Shown here piece by piece: positions 16,712 through 25,832 of a stretch of 36,288 nucleotides of DNA (within the stretch, counting starts at the first letter, position 1; every line of letters starts with the position of its first letter). The notes under the pieces are model-generated. The model saw only the letters and a program-made list of their open reading frames with translations. It was not told where the DNA came from and searched no databases. A program made the position numbers and the translations under genes. The stretch comes from an uncultured Bacilli bacterium (lineage in GTDB: Bacteria; Bacillota_I; Bacilli_A; RF39; UBA660). The stretch lies in assembly GCA_934102255.1 (NCBI GenBank), contig CAKOSN010000017.1, positions 1 to 36,288 on the forward strand. Reading direction: 5' to 3'.

Positions 16712-18832
16712 CTACCTTCTCATATTTTTCAATAACTCTTTAGCGTGTTCCACAGTATATAAAGGAACCGGATTTTTACTAGCACTACCAATATTTAAAG
16801 TACTTAAAAATAATAAATTAATAAAGTAAGTCTGTTCTATATTGCGAAACAAATTAACAATTATATCAGGAGTATATTGATAACTACTATCAGCACTCAT
16901 ATTACTAAAAAGCTTTACTGTATCAATAACGCCATTATCTCGGCAATCACGAAATAATTCATCGCAAATATTCGTATATATCCATCTAGCATTTTCGTTG
17001 AAGGCATAAGTTATGCCACTTCTCTTTTCGTTTGGAATCGTCTTAACCCCAGCCGCCTTTAGCCACATATTAGCAAAAATAGCCTCTACTTTTAATCTTC
17101 CTCTTGGAACCAAAGCCCCAGTTTTAATATCTATAACCTTTAAACTACCCGTACTACTAGAATCAGCAGGAATATACTCATAATTTAAAGCCAACTCTTT
17201 TAATTTATCAAAATCAGGAATAAAAATTAATTTGCCTTGAATATTTTCTTTTTTTAAAGTATTCATATTAACTGCTCTTGAAGTTTGAAAATACGGAACT
17301 AAAGTAGGATTATATCTACATATTCCAGCTTCATCTAAATAACCAATATAACCACCAGTTTCTTTTTCTTTAGAATCCAATCTCTTACGACTTAACAAAT
17401 CATCGGCTACCTTTTTCCTCTTATCATCTATAATATTTTGTTCACTATAAATAACATTTTCCTTTAAAACACTTTTACCATTTATATTAACTCTTTCAAA
17501 AACATCAAATTTATAATAAGAAATATCATTAATTTTTTGAGGATTATCAGCAGTCCCATGAACCACAATAATTGAGCCATCACTTCTTTTTAAACATTTG
17601 GTAACACAATTAAATAGTTTTAATTTTTCAGGACTCTTTTCTATTTCATCACTTGATGCAACCAAACCGTCTTTATCTGAATCACCTTTTTCTATTTTAC
17701 CAATGTAGGCTGACTTCTTTAGAAAAGAATCAAAAATATTTTGAGCAGAAAATAAAGCATTAACAAAAACATCGAGATAATTATTTGACAGCTTTTCACC
17801 ATATTTTTTTCTATCAAGATAATATTCTAAGTTTGTTTCACTATAAAGAATCAAGGAAACTTCTTCTTTGCCATAAGAGTCAAGAAAAGTATAATGATAC
17901 TTATAATAAAAAATTCCATCTAAATAGACATCACCAACTTGTGTAACTATAAATCTAGAATTATCCCGACCAATATACTCATAAGATTTATTATTAAAAA
18001 CATTAACTCTATTAAGTCCCATTTCTGAGGTCAAAGCATTTACTAATTTTATATCAAAATTTGATAATGTTTGTAAATAATTTTGTGTTTTTTCACCAAC
18101 TCCTGGAATATGATTTTTAGCAAATATTTTTACTGGTTGTCCAAAGAAAGCTAAAGTACCTGTAATTCCTGAACGATAAGCTGTATTATCCCAAGTTAAA
18201 TCTATTGGATATTTTTTACCATCAATTTCGATAATATTCCAAGCATGACCATCCATTTCTTCGCCATTGGCATCTTTTCTTGTACATCCTCTAGCATATT
18301 CACAATAAATGCCATTTCTATCCATTAGCTCTTTAAAAATCATTGCATACCCAGCACATACTGTATTTTTGGTTATTAAACCACGTAAACTTCTAGTTTC
18401 TGAAGATAATTTCTGTTCATGTTTAGGATCATACATTATATTTTCTCTTAAGTAATTATAAATATAAAGCACTTTTTGAATCGTTAACCAATTTCTATCT
18501 AAACCAGCTTCAATTTTTTCCATAGCTTCTACTATTTTAATAGCTTCATTTCTTGTATAGATAACCGCTGTGTAAAAATATTCTCCTGTTTCGCCACCTT
18601 TATATCTAACATGTTTATACTGCTCTACTCTTTTCTTATCATAACCACCAGCAATTCTTATTACTGCTCTGGGATTAAGTTGTCTTAACATGTTAGAAGT
18701 TATACCCTTAGTATTAGCCACTTCAACTAATATATTATCATTAGGATACTTACGATAACAATCATTTATATAATTAACATTAAACGGTTCATTTTCTTTA
18801 AAAGTTATTGTATATCGAAAATTATAATGCAT
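16712..18832 (-). CDS. Transglutaminase-like cysteine protein
   Basis: 706 aa, cytoplasmic (no signal peptide or membrane helix). The transglutaminase-fold core spans about 120-250, with catalytic C159 (TVCAGYAMIFKELM), H196 (GHAWNIIEIDGK) and D211 (YPIDLTWDNT). Bacterial members of this fold act as proteases, amidases or true cross-linkers. Before it lies an N-terminal domain (1-110; NPRAVIRIAGGYDKKRV), and after it a long C-terminal region (250-706), neither recognised. GGAG precedes the ATG at 18832, which lies five bases after the TGA of the LRR gene, so the two are translationally linked. A TTG start at 18853 would overlap the LRR gene and is less likely. Its partners are the LRR protein upstream and the JAMM peptidase downstream. 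Domain call firm; substrate unknown. Confidence 0.83.
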   Translation of the reverse strand: MHYNFRYTITFKENEPFNVNYINDCYRKYPNDNILVEVANTKGITSNMLRQLNPRAVIRIAGGYDKKRVEQYKHVRYKGGETGEYFYTAVIYTRNEAIKIVEAMEKIEAGLDRNWLTIQKVLYIYNYLRENIMYDPKHEQKLSSETRSLRGLITKNTVCAGYAMIFKELMDRNGIYCEYARGCTRKDANGEEMDGHAWNIIEIDGKKYPIDLTWDNTAYRSGITGTLAFFGQPVKIFAKNHIPGVGEKTQNYLQTLSNFDIKLVNALTSEMGLNRVNVFNNKSYEYIGRDNSRFIVTQVGDVYLDGIFYYKYHYTFLDSYGKEEVSLILYSETNLEYYLDRKKYGEKLSNNYLDVFVNALFSAQNIFDSFLKKSAYIGKIEKGDSDKDGLVASSDEIEKSPEKLKLFNCVTKCLKRSDGSIIVVHGTADNPQKINDISYYKFDVFERVNINGKSVLKENVIYSEQNIIDDKRKKVADDLLSRKRLDSKEKETGGYIGYLDEAGICRYNPTLVPYFQTSRAVNMNTLKKENIQGKLIFIPDFDKLKELALNYEYIPADSSSTGSLKVIDIKTGALVPRGRLKVEAIFANMWLKAAGVKTIPNEKRSGITYAFNENARWIYTNICDELFRDCRDNGVIDTVKLFSNMSADSSYQYTPDIIVNLFRNIEQTYFINLLFLSTLNIGSASKNPVPLYTVEHAKELLKNMRR

Positions 18833-18837
18833 AATAA

Positions 18838-19521
18838 TCACTCCGTAAACCAAACCATATTTTCATTTAAAACTAAAATATGATTCTTTTCTAAATTTTT
18901 AAATAATTCTAAATTTTTTTCATGTTGTCTTTCATCAATACTTACTCTTTTTAACTTAGGCATATTTTTTAAGAAATCTAAATTAGTAAGATTAGTATTA
19001 TCTAAGTATATTTCTTCGATATTATTTAAAACTATATCATCAATATCTAAAAGGTTAGAATAAGATAACTGCAAGTATTTTAAATTTACTAATTTATTTA
19101 TTAAAGTAACACTTACTACCTCACTAATAAGAGTTAGTTCTTCTAAATTTTTAAATAATCTTAAAAACTCATAATCTTTAACATGACAATTTATAATACC
19201 AATACTTTTTAAATTAAGTATCCCCAGTACATTAGCGTTTTCTATCTCACAATCTTCTAATACTAAACCATTTAATTTTTTTAAATTTAATAACATCTTA
19301 CATGCTTCATTTGTTATATAGCCATTTCTTATCGTTAAAGTCTTAACATTTTCTAATTTTAAAACATCATTTAATATATTAATTATATTATCTGTTTCTA
19401 CCTTTAAATCTATTACAACTTCATCTACCTTTAATAATTCTTCTAAAGTAAAATCATTATCCAACTTATCTAGCTTAAATTCCACATAATTAGCCAATGT
19501 CTTATTAGCAAACTTTATCAT
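18838..19521 (-). CDS. Leucine-rich-repeat protein
   Basis: A 227-aa protein made of about seven LRR units (for example LENVKTLTIRNGYIT, LKKLNGLVLEDCEIE, LKSIGIINCHV, LEELTLISEVV, LKYLQLSYSNL, IEEIYLDNTNLT, LKRVSIDERQHE), the intracellular type with 20-24 residue spacing. There is no signal peptide, so it is probably a cytoplasmic recognition or scaffold protein. AGAAGGT lies nine bases before the ATG at 19521; the ATG at 19542 lacks a site. It ends in TGA, five bases before the transglutaminase-like gene, and is first in a probable three-gene unit with its own extended -10 promoter. Confidence 0.83.
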   Translation of the reverse strand: MIKFANKTLANYVEFKLDKLDNDFTLEELLKVDEVVIDLKVETDNIINILNDVLKLENVKTLTIRNGYITNEACKMLLNLKKLNGLVLEDCEIENANVLGILNLKSIGIINCHVKDYEFLRLFKNLEELTLISEVVSVTLINKLVNLKYLQLSYSNLLDIDDIVLNNIEEIYLDNTNLTNLDFLKNMPKLKRVSIDERQHEKNLELFKNLEKNHILVLNENMVWFTE

Positions 19522-19546
19522 TACTACTAGACCTTCTTTCATTTAA

Positions 19547-19555
19547 ATTATACCA
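19547..19555 (-). promoter_or_regulatory. Extended -10 promoter of the LRR operon
   Basis: TGGTATAAT on the minus strand. The upstream T-rich tract is nearly identical to that before the JAMM gene. No -35 hexamer is obvious. Confidence 0.6.
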
Positions 19556-19584
19556 TGAAAAAAGAATAAAAATATTAACAATCT

Positions 19585-20982
19585 TTATCCTTTCATATTC
19601 ATTCTTATTATATCTAAATTTTCTTTCTTACCATAAACAGTTATATCTTTTATAATATGGATATTATCACCAAAGTTATAAATCTCATTATTACTAAGAC
19701 TATTTATTAATTCCTTTATAATTATATATTTATCTTCACAAGATGTCTTTAAATACAAATTGCCATTTGAGCGTACTTCATTTTCTACCTTACAAGCTTC
19801 GTTTATTTTATACTCTACTCTTATGTTTTCAATATCAAGTTCCTGATAATTAATACTATCTTTATCATATGTTCTAAGGTATAAATTATCTTGCATAGGA
19901 ATCTCTATACTTTCTTGTTTTAAATAATTATTACTTAAAGAAGTATCACTAAATCCCACTAAACTAACTAGAGTAAAGCCAATGCCAAAACCTAAAAGAA
20001 CAACACTACCAATAAATACATTAATCATTATTTTTAAATTACTTTTTCTATTAAAGATAAAATTAAGTAATAATAAGACGACTAAAATATTAATTATTCC
20101 TAAAGCTAAACCTGATAAGAATATACCTCCAAAAAATAAGCCTGACTTTACTATCAAAAATGAACATATTAAACTAATGACAATACATACTAAAGTAAAA
20201 CTTAAAAATAAAACTATTCCTAAACCCATTAGCTTTATAATCCCAATAATAATATTAGTAAGTAAATCAAAAAAGTTATCATCACTACTATTTTTATTTT
20301 CTATAACTATTTTATTTGCTTTTATCATATTCTGTTTAAGTCTATCTTGTTTAAAGTTAGTATCACTATCACTACTATTTTTAGTTTCATCTTTAACACC
20401 ATTATCCTTAATCTCATTATTTACATAAGAAACATAAGTATTATAATACCTTACTTTATATAGCTTAAATAAAATAATGATATTAAATATTAAACCCAAA
20501 ACAAGATATAAACTACTAAAGACATTATAGATAATAATATAAATATCACGTGGTATCTTTCTTAAAACTTGCTGGATAATAAAACTTCCTATATAAGCCC
20601 CACAATTCCAGACAACAAGCATTATAATAACTATTATTATTTGTTCTAAAATAAACTTTATTTTCATTTTTAAGGTCATTTGCCAAAATAATTCAAAGCT
20701 ATTAATAATGAAATCAAAAATTTTATCAAAGCTTATCCTTACCTTATTTTGAACAACTACGCTTTCCTTTACTTCTTTAATATCCTTATGTAATAAATCA
20801 TCAATATTTAAATCGAACTCTTTACATAACAATACTATTTTATCCATTTCGGGATAACTTACCTTTGATTCCCATTTACTTATAGCTTGCCTAGATACTC
20901 CTAAGATACTGGCTAAGTCTTCTTGACTCAAATTATTTTCTTTTCTTATCTTTTTTAGATTTTCTGCTAAATTACTATTCAT
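19585..20982 (-). CDS. XRE-family regulator fused to a multi-pass membrane region
   Basis: 465 aa. Residues 6-60 are an HTH_3 DNA-binding domain (LSQEDLASILGVSRQAISKWE). About five hydrophobic segments follow (roughly 110-140, 150-180, 235-275, 283-310, 318-345), then a C-terminal domain of about 110 residues, predicted outside, that I cannot name. Such fusions are common in low-G+C Gram-positives and are thought to report envelope state directly to DNA. GGGAGAA precedes the ATG. Three phased GTTG repeats upstream may be its operator. It lies directly upstream of the LRR gene on the same strand, with no strong terminator between them, so it could be the regulator of that operon. Confidence 0.85.
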   Translation of the reverse strand: MNSNLAENLKKIRKENNLSQEDLASILGVSRQAISKWESKVSYPEMDKIVLLCKEFDLNIDDLLHKDIKEVKESVVVQNKVRISFDKIFDFIINSFELFWQMTLKMKIKFILEQIIIVIIMLVVWNCGAYIGSFIIQQVLRKIPRDIYIIIYNVFSSLYLVLGLIFNIIILFKLYKVRYYNTYVSYVNNEIKDNGVKDETKNSSDSDTNFKQDRLKQNMIKANKIVIENKNSSDDNFFDLLTNIIIGIIKLMGLGIVLFLSFTLVCIVISLICSFLIVKSGLFFGGIFLSGLALGIINILVVLLLLNFIFNRKSNLKIMINVFIGSVVLLGFGIGFTLVSLVGFSDTSLSNNYLKQESIEIPMQDNLYLRTYDKDSINYQELDIENIRVEYKINEACKVENEVRSNGNLYLKTSCEDKYIIIKELINSLSNNEIYNFGDNIHIIKDITVYGKKENLDIIRMNMKG

Positions 20983-21024
20983 CTAAATTCTCCCTTTCTT
21001 ACGTTAATTTTATCTATTTTTACT

Positions 21025-21071
21025 GGTTGCACACCACCACTTTTTGGTTGTTTTTTGACAACTTTTAGTTG
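21025..21071 (-). promoter_or_regulatory. Putative operator: three 21-bp-phased GTTG repeats
   Basis: GGTTG at 21025, GGTTG at 21046 and AGTTG at 21067 are spaced exactly 21 bp apart, i.e. two helical turns. The last is part of the palindrome CAACTTTTAGTTG (21059-21071). The array lies 40-90 bp upstream of the XRE gene start, where no good promoter is visible. Confidence 0.45.
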
Positions 21072-21115
21072 CTTTTTTATTAATTTTCATAAATTTAAGT
21101 ATTTTCTACTAAATA

Positions 21116-21162
21116 TAATAAAAAAGTTCTTTTTTAGTTAATTCTAACTATTTAAGAACTTT
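21116..21162 (-). terminator. Intrinsic terminator of the YcxB-like gene
   Basis: AAAGTTCTT (21162-21154) pairs perfectly with AAGAACTTT (21131-21123), with an inner TAGTT/AACTA stem and a T run after it on the minus strand. Confidence 0.8.
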
Positions 21163-21165
21163 GTT

Positions 21166-22395
21166 TTATTTTTCATAATTAATTGTATAATTATTAAGCT
21201 CTAGTACCTTAGAAGAATCGGAATATTTAACTGCTGATATAGTATATTTACCATTATTTTCTGGTAGTTTATTATATTCTTTAGTAGTTTCATTGTAAAT
21301 AAGATAATAAGTAGTATTATCACCTATAAAGGAATTAAGCGATATGACAGGACTTAAAGACTCTACTACTTCTTTATCAGTTATCCAATTAGAATTGTTT
21401 TTTATTTCTTCCACTAAATTATCCGTATTTTCTTCCATATAATTAATAGTAATATGCTTAAACTCAGACTTATTGCCCTCAAATGCAGAATAATTACTAC
21501 CTACCAATTTACTATTAGGAACAGTAAAACCAATTATATCATTAAATCTATAAATGTCATCGTCATTAAAAAGTAAAGAAAATGTTCCAATGAATCCTAA
21601 TAGAAAGATTGCTAAGAAACCATAAACTAAATTCTTATGATTATTACATCTTTTCTCCCACTTAAAACTCAAAATAATAGAAATAAGAGGAATTGGCAAG
21701 AAGTACCAAGCTACCCCAAAATAATTCAAATTATAAAAACCATCGCTAGGATATTTATTAGTTAAATAAACAACTAAATATGCTGCTACTACAACACTTA
21801 ATAAAGTCAAACAAAATAAGGCATTCAATATAACTTGATATTTTTTCTTATTTTTATTTACAATATCAGCCTCTTTTTTTAATGGTAAGCCAGCAAATTT
21901 ATCTTGAATAAACGTAATCAATTCATCTGAAGCATTTTCTTTCTTTATATAAATAAAGCCTTTGTTATCTCTTACTTCTAAATAAAAGTTGGATTCTGTT
22001 TCAATAAATTTTACAATATCCTTATAGAAAAATTTCTTAGCTAACATTTCATTGCTAATAATTAGATAATCATCATAAAAATCATAATGATTAAGAGAAT
22101 CATTTTTCTCTATATATTTATTAAATTTCTTAGTCATTCTTTTATCAAAATTAATAGTAAACTCAATTAGATTAATAATTTCTAAAATAATAAATAAAGT
22201 TATACCAGTTGAAACACTTCGATAATATGCTGCTATTACAACACAGATAATCAAAATAACAATAGAAATTAACAAAACATTTGACCAATAAACTTTAGGA
22301 AAATACTTAAGACAAAGTAAATAATCACTTAATACTATCCTTTCATCCACAGTATAAAGTGGCTTTTCTTTAATTTTTAAAATACTATTTTCCAT
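21166..22395 (-). CDS. Multi-pass membrane protein with YcxB-like domain
   Basis: 409 aa. Two hydrophobic segments at about 40-80, then a cytoplasmic region with the YcxB-like pattern (YDDYLIISNEMLAKKFFYKDIVKFIETESNFYL, a PH-like beta sheet), then four more helices between about 185 and 275, and a C-terminal extracytoplasmic domain of about 130 residues. Function is unknown; YcxB domains occur in membrane proteins without an assigned role. A TTG two codons upstream is possible, but the ATG at 22395 with AAGAGAG before it is preferred. It ends in a strong terminator and seems to be transcribed alone. Confidence 0.72.
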   Translation of the reverse strand: MENSILKIKEKPLYTVDERIVLSDYLLCLKYFPKVYWSNVLLISIVILIICVVIAAYYRSVSTGITLFIILEIINLIEFTINFDKRMTKKFNKYIEKNDSLNHYDFYDDYLIISNEMLAKKFFYKDIVKFIETESNFYLEVRDNKGFIYIKKENASDELITFIQDKFAGLPLKKEADIVNKNKKKYQVILNALFCLTLLSVVVAAYLVVYLTNKYPSDGFYNLNYFGVAWYFLPIPLISIILSFKWEKRCNNHKNLVYGFLAIFLLGFIGTFSLLFNDDDIYRFNDIIGFTVPNSKLVGSNYSAFEGNKSEFKHITINYMEENTDNLVEEIKNNSNWITDKEVVESLSPVISLNSFIGDNTTYYLIYNETTKEYNKLPENNGKYTISAVKYSDSSKVLELNNYTINYEK

Positions 22396-22471
22396 AAACA
22401 AAACTCTCTTCTAGCATCATTATAGCAAAAAACTACTTACCTTTACAGTAAATAGTTTAATATTTATATAA

Positions 22472-23281
22472 TTATTTTTTTATTTCACTTTTTCGATAAT
22501 TTAAAGCCATACCGATTACAAAAATATTAGCTAGTAAATAAAACCACAATAGTAATATTACTAAGTTAGCAAGACCACCATAAAATACAGAATAATGAGC
22601 ATAATGATTTATATAAAATGAATAAATCCAAGTTACTACTAACCAACCAATCGAAGTAAATATAGCGCCATAATTAACATTTTTAGAAGGTATTTTGACA
22701 TCGGGTGCCATAGCATAGATTATCTTTATAAATAAGAAAACAAAAAATAATGAGAATGGACCTTGTAAAAAATTAAATACAGCCTGAATTTTCTCGGTTA
22801 CAAAAGGATTTAAATTAACATACTTTATTAACTCTATTATTTTATTACCAAACAATGGGAAAATTAAAATAAATAGGAAAAGTAATACAATAAACACTGT
22901 CATTACTAAAGCTTTAATCTTACGATAAATATAGCCCTTATCTTCGATACCATAAATCATATTCGAAGTAATAATGACGGCTGAAGCACCACTGGATGCC
23001 GTAAAGAAACCAATAAACAAAGTAACGAAGAAAGAAAATGATAAGCCACTTACAGAAACTATCGGAATAATCATTTCACTAATGGTACTTCCAAAGGCCT
23101 TAGTCATAAATTCTTCAATAAAATCGATAGATAAATTTAAACCTGCGGCGCCATAACCAATAAGGGTTAAGATAGGTACAATCGAAAGAATAAAAGAAAA
23201 AGCAAGATGTCCTGGTAGTATCAGCATTTCTCTTCGATTAAGTACTTCCCAAAAGTTTTTAATAAACTCTTTTACTTTCAT
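22472..23281 (-). CDS. YihY/BrkB family membrane protein
   Basis: A 269-aa integral membrane protein with six hydrophobic segments and the family signatures LILPGHLAFSFILSIVPILTLIGYG near the N-terminus and YGGLANLVILLLWFYLLANIFVIGMALNY at the C-terminus. Members were once called RNase BN in error; they are now thought to be transporters or envelope proteins. The ATG lies two bases after the TAG stop of the GGDEF-like gene and its AAGGAG overlaps that stop, so the genes are translationally coupled. Confidence 0.88.
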   Translation of the reverse strand: MKVKEFIKNFWEVLNRREMLILPGHLAFSFILSIVPILTLIGYGAAGLNLSIDFIEEFMTKAFGSTISEMIIPIVSVSGLSFSFFVTLFIGFFTASSGASAVIITSNMIYGIEDKGYIYRKIKALVMTVFIVLLFLFILIFPLFGNKIIELIKYVNLNPFVTEKIQAVFNFLQGPFSLFFVFLFIKIIYAMAPDVKIPSKNVNYGAIFTSIGWLVVTWIYSFYINHYAHYSVFYGGLANLVILLLWFYLLANIFVIGMALNYRKSEIKK

Positions 23282-23283
23282 TG

Positions 23284-25305
23284 CTACTCCTTAAGACTAT
23301 TTTCTTGCTTTTTAATTTTCATATCCTCAACAGCTTCATTCAAAGCATCTTCTACTAATTTTTTATCACTATCAATCATACTATGACCAATAGAGGCACC
23401 AAAATCATAAGGCATATTTTTTAACTCTTTAGTTAATTTCTTTATATAACTTACAACTTGTCTTTCATCATAGCCAACTAAATAAATTAAAAATTCCGTT
23501 CCGTCAGTTCTTACAATATCACTATTATCAAGTTGTGTTCTAATTAAGATATTAGCGGCTGCTTTAATTTGGGCATCGCCTTTTTCGTATCCTAAAGTAT
23601 CATTTATTTCTTGAATTCTATTTAAATCAACAACTACCATAGCTTGAGGATAAATAGTATTTTTATTCCAAGATGACGCATTTTCCATTAAATAATTACG
23701 ATTCTTTAATGAAGTTAATTGGTCAATATATCTTATTTTTTCTTCTTTTTTAATCTTTTTCGATATCTTAATTTTTCTAGCTCTTTTATATAAAACATAA
23801 ATTAAAATAACAAATATTATTAAGAAATATAGTATATATTTAGCTATTGTTCCTAAAATAGTACCACTATCTAAAGTCTTTTTATAACTATTTAGACCCT
23901 CTACTCTTATCATACTAGCATCACTTAAACTAATATATGCTTTAAATAATTTAGTAAAGGCATTATCTTCTCTAACTTTAAAAGTATAAGGAATATTTAA
24001 GCTATTTGTATATCTTGGACTATAATCTTTTAAAGTTGTACTAGCAACATCTAAATAAGTATCATAATCAACTACAGCAATCGCTCCATTCTTAGCAAGC
24101 TTTTTTAAATCACTAGTCTTTTTATAAGTTTTTAAATCAATACCATTTATATTTTTTAAATTTTCATAAATAATACTGTCTTGCATTACATATACAGTTT
24201 GATTTTGCAGCGAGTTCAAAGAATTAACTACTATATCATTCTTACGACTTGCTATAACATAATATTTTAAATCCATATTGGTTGTTATAGTTTGATAATT
24301 ATTTGTTAAATTATAATAGTTAAAATATAAATCAATAGAATTATTATTAATTGCATTAGTTAATTGTTTATAAGTACGATATTTAATATATTTAAAATCA
24401 ACACCAGCCATTTCACTAAAGTTTTTTAAGTAAACAGATACAATGCCACCATAATTACCACCTAAAATAATTTCATAAGGGTTATTATTTACAAAGCCGT
24501 AATTATAAATACGTGATGTTAATTCTTTTTGCTCTACTTCACTTAACTTAATACTTTTTACTAAAGTATTTTTTAAATTAGTATTAAAAGCATTTTTATA
24601 TTTTTTACTTTGCCATTTATTATAATATTTTTTGATAACACTACTAAAGTTATCATCTAACATATAGTAACCATAATATTTCTTTATATCACTAAATTCA
24701 TAAACAACACTATAGTTTTTTTCTAAGATATCACTAGTTAATTCATACTTAGGTACCATTATGTATTCTAAATCTTTATTAAAGCTTTCTTTTAAGGCAT
24801 CATAAGTATCAAAACTAGTAAATTCGATATTTTTATCTTCATTAAAATAGCCTTTAATATAATCGGCATCACTTTTTAAAACACCTATTTTAATATCTTT
24901 TATAGCTTCAATATTATTATAATAAACATAATCTTTCTTTAATAAAACGTAATTATCAGCATAAAATTCTACAAATTTATCATTTTTCGTATTAGTAGCA
25001 ATAAAACCACTAGTAATATTTTCATCTTTACTAGTATAAGTTACCGGATTTATTTTTAGGTTATATTCTTTGCCTAAATCATTTAGAAAATCATAAAATA
25101 CACCTGACCCACTTTTGCCAAAGATATCTAAGTCATTAATAACATTAACATTTAAAACGGTTGATAAATTATTATTAATCCATTTGTTTTCTTCAACTGT
25201 CAATTTATTTTCATCATTTAGGATATTTACAACAACTAAAGAAACTACTGCAACTATTATTATACCCACAAATAATATGAAAATCAGTCTAACTTTTCTT
25301 GCCAT
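23284..25305 (-). CDS. Membrane sensor: twin solute-binding domains plus degenerate GGDEF
   Basis: 673 aa. One helix at about 8-28; two extracytoplasmic SBP_bac_3-like domains (about 40-245 and 260-480; PYEIILGGNYGGIVSVYLKN marks the second); a second helix at 488-507; then a cytoplasmic GGDEF-fold domain (about 520-660) with DQLTSLKNRNYL and DLNRIQEINDTLGYEKGD. The signature itself reads DGTEF (601-605) instead of GGDEF, so the first Gly and the catalytic Asp are replaced, and c-di-GMP synthesis is doubtful; binding of a nucleotide, or another cyclase-like role, is possible. No RxxD inhibitory site is obvious. The ATG is one base after the stop of the preceding small gene; it is coupled to YihY downstream. 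Confidence 0.85.
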   Translation of the reverse strand: MARKVRLIFILFVGIIIVAVVSLVVVNILNDENKLTVEENKWINNNLSTVLNVNVINDLDIFGKSGSGVFYDFLNDLGKEYNLKINPVTYTSKDENITSGFIATNTKNDKFVEFYADNYVLLKKDYVYYNNIEAIKDIKIGVLKSDADYIKGYFNEDKNIEFTSFDTYDALKESFNKDLEYIMVPKYELTSDILEKNYSVVYEFSDIKKYYGYYMLDDNFSSVIKKYYNKWQSKKYKNAFNTNLKNTLVKSIKLSEVEQKELTSRIYNYGFVNNNPYEIILGGNYGGIVSVYLKNFSEMAGVDFKYIKYRTYKQLTNAINNNSIDLYFNYYNLTNNYQTITTNMDLKYYVIASRKNDIVVNSLNSLQNQTVYVMQDSIIYENLKNINGIDLKTYKKTSDLKKLAKNGAIAVVDYDTYLDVASTTLKDYSPRYTNSLNIPYTFKVREDNAFTKLFKAYISLSDASMIRVEGLNSYKKTLDSGTILGTIAKYILYFLIIFVILIYVLYKRARKIKISKKIKKEEKIRYIDQLTSLKNRNYLMENASSWNKNTIYPQAMVVVDLNRIQEINDTLGYEKGDAQIKAAANILIRTQLDNSDIVRTDGTEFLIYLVGYDERQVVSYIKKLTKELKNMPYDFGASIGHSMIDSDKKLVEDALNEAVEDMKIKKQENSLKE

Positions 25306-25306
25306 T

Positions 25307-25792
25307 TTACTCACCATCATCACTTACTGGATTATTATTATTCCAAATTAAGTTTGTACCATTAACATTCTTTGAACCCATGATTGTAAAACCATCACTT
25401 GCTTCATTTTTTTCACTTACTAAAGTAAAATGAATATCATAGAAAGCTTTTTCTTCATCACTAAATTGTTCTAAAGTTTTAACAGCGATTGCTTTTGATG
25501 TTTCTAAATCAGCGCCAGCGTTAAAGGCAATACGAATATAAATGATTTTACCACTTACTTCGACCTTAGCATCTTTAACATTCTTTCTTTGTTTGATATC
25601 ATCGACAACACTATTTTTTTTATCATCAGTTATCGCAACTGCCTCAATGCCATCTAATCTATCACCATACTTTGACCCACCATTACCAAAATAGAAATAT
25701 TTAAGTAAAAGAGCCGCACTAATACCTACACAAGCAATAATGATTAAAATCATAAAACATATTGCTTTATTATCACGAATAAATTTTTTCAA
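25307..25792 (-). CDS. Small membrane-anchored extracytoplasmic protein, TTG start
   Basis: 161 aa. One N-terminal helix (about 11-33) after a basic MKKFIRDNK start anchors a soluble outside domain with alternating strands (KDAKVEVSGKIIYIRIAF) that I do not recognise. The start codon is TTG, supported by AAGAGGTG five bases upstream and by the signal-anchor beginning there. It is the first gene of a coupled unit with the twin-SBP sensor and YihY and lies 40 bp after ligA, with no terminator between. A role together with the sensor is inferred from coupling only. Confidence 0.78.
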   Translation of the reverse strand: MKKFIRDNKAICFMILIIIACVGISAALLLKYFYFGNGGSKYGDRLDGIEAVAITDDKKNSVVDDIKQRKNVKDAKVEVSGKIIYIRIAFNAGADLETSKAIAVKTLEQFSDEEKAFYDIHFTLVSEKNEASDGFTIMGSKNVNGTNLIWNNNNPVSDDGE

Positions 25793-25832
25793 AATTACAC
25801 CTCTTTCTGTAAATTGATTATACTATATATTT

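Noticed and set aside
19982..20428. 148-codon plus-strand frame inside the XRE-membrane gene
   Set aside because: Antisense to the hydrophobic segments of a well-supported gene; Lys/Pro/Ile-rich composition is typical of a reverse reading.
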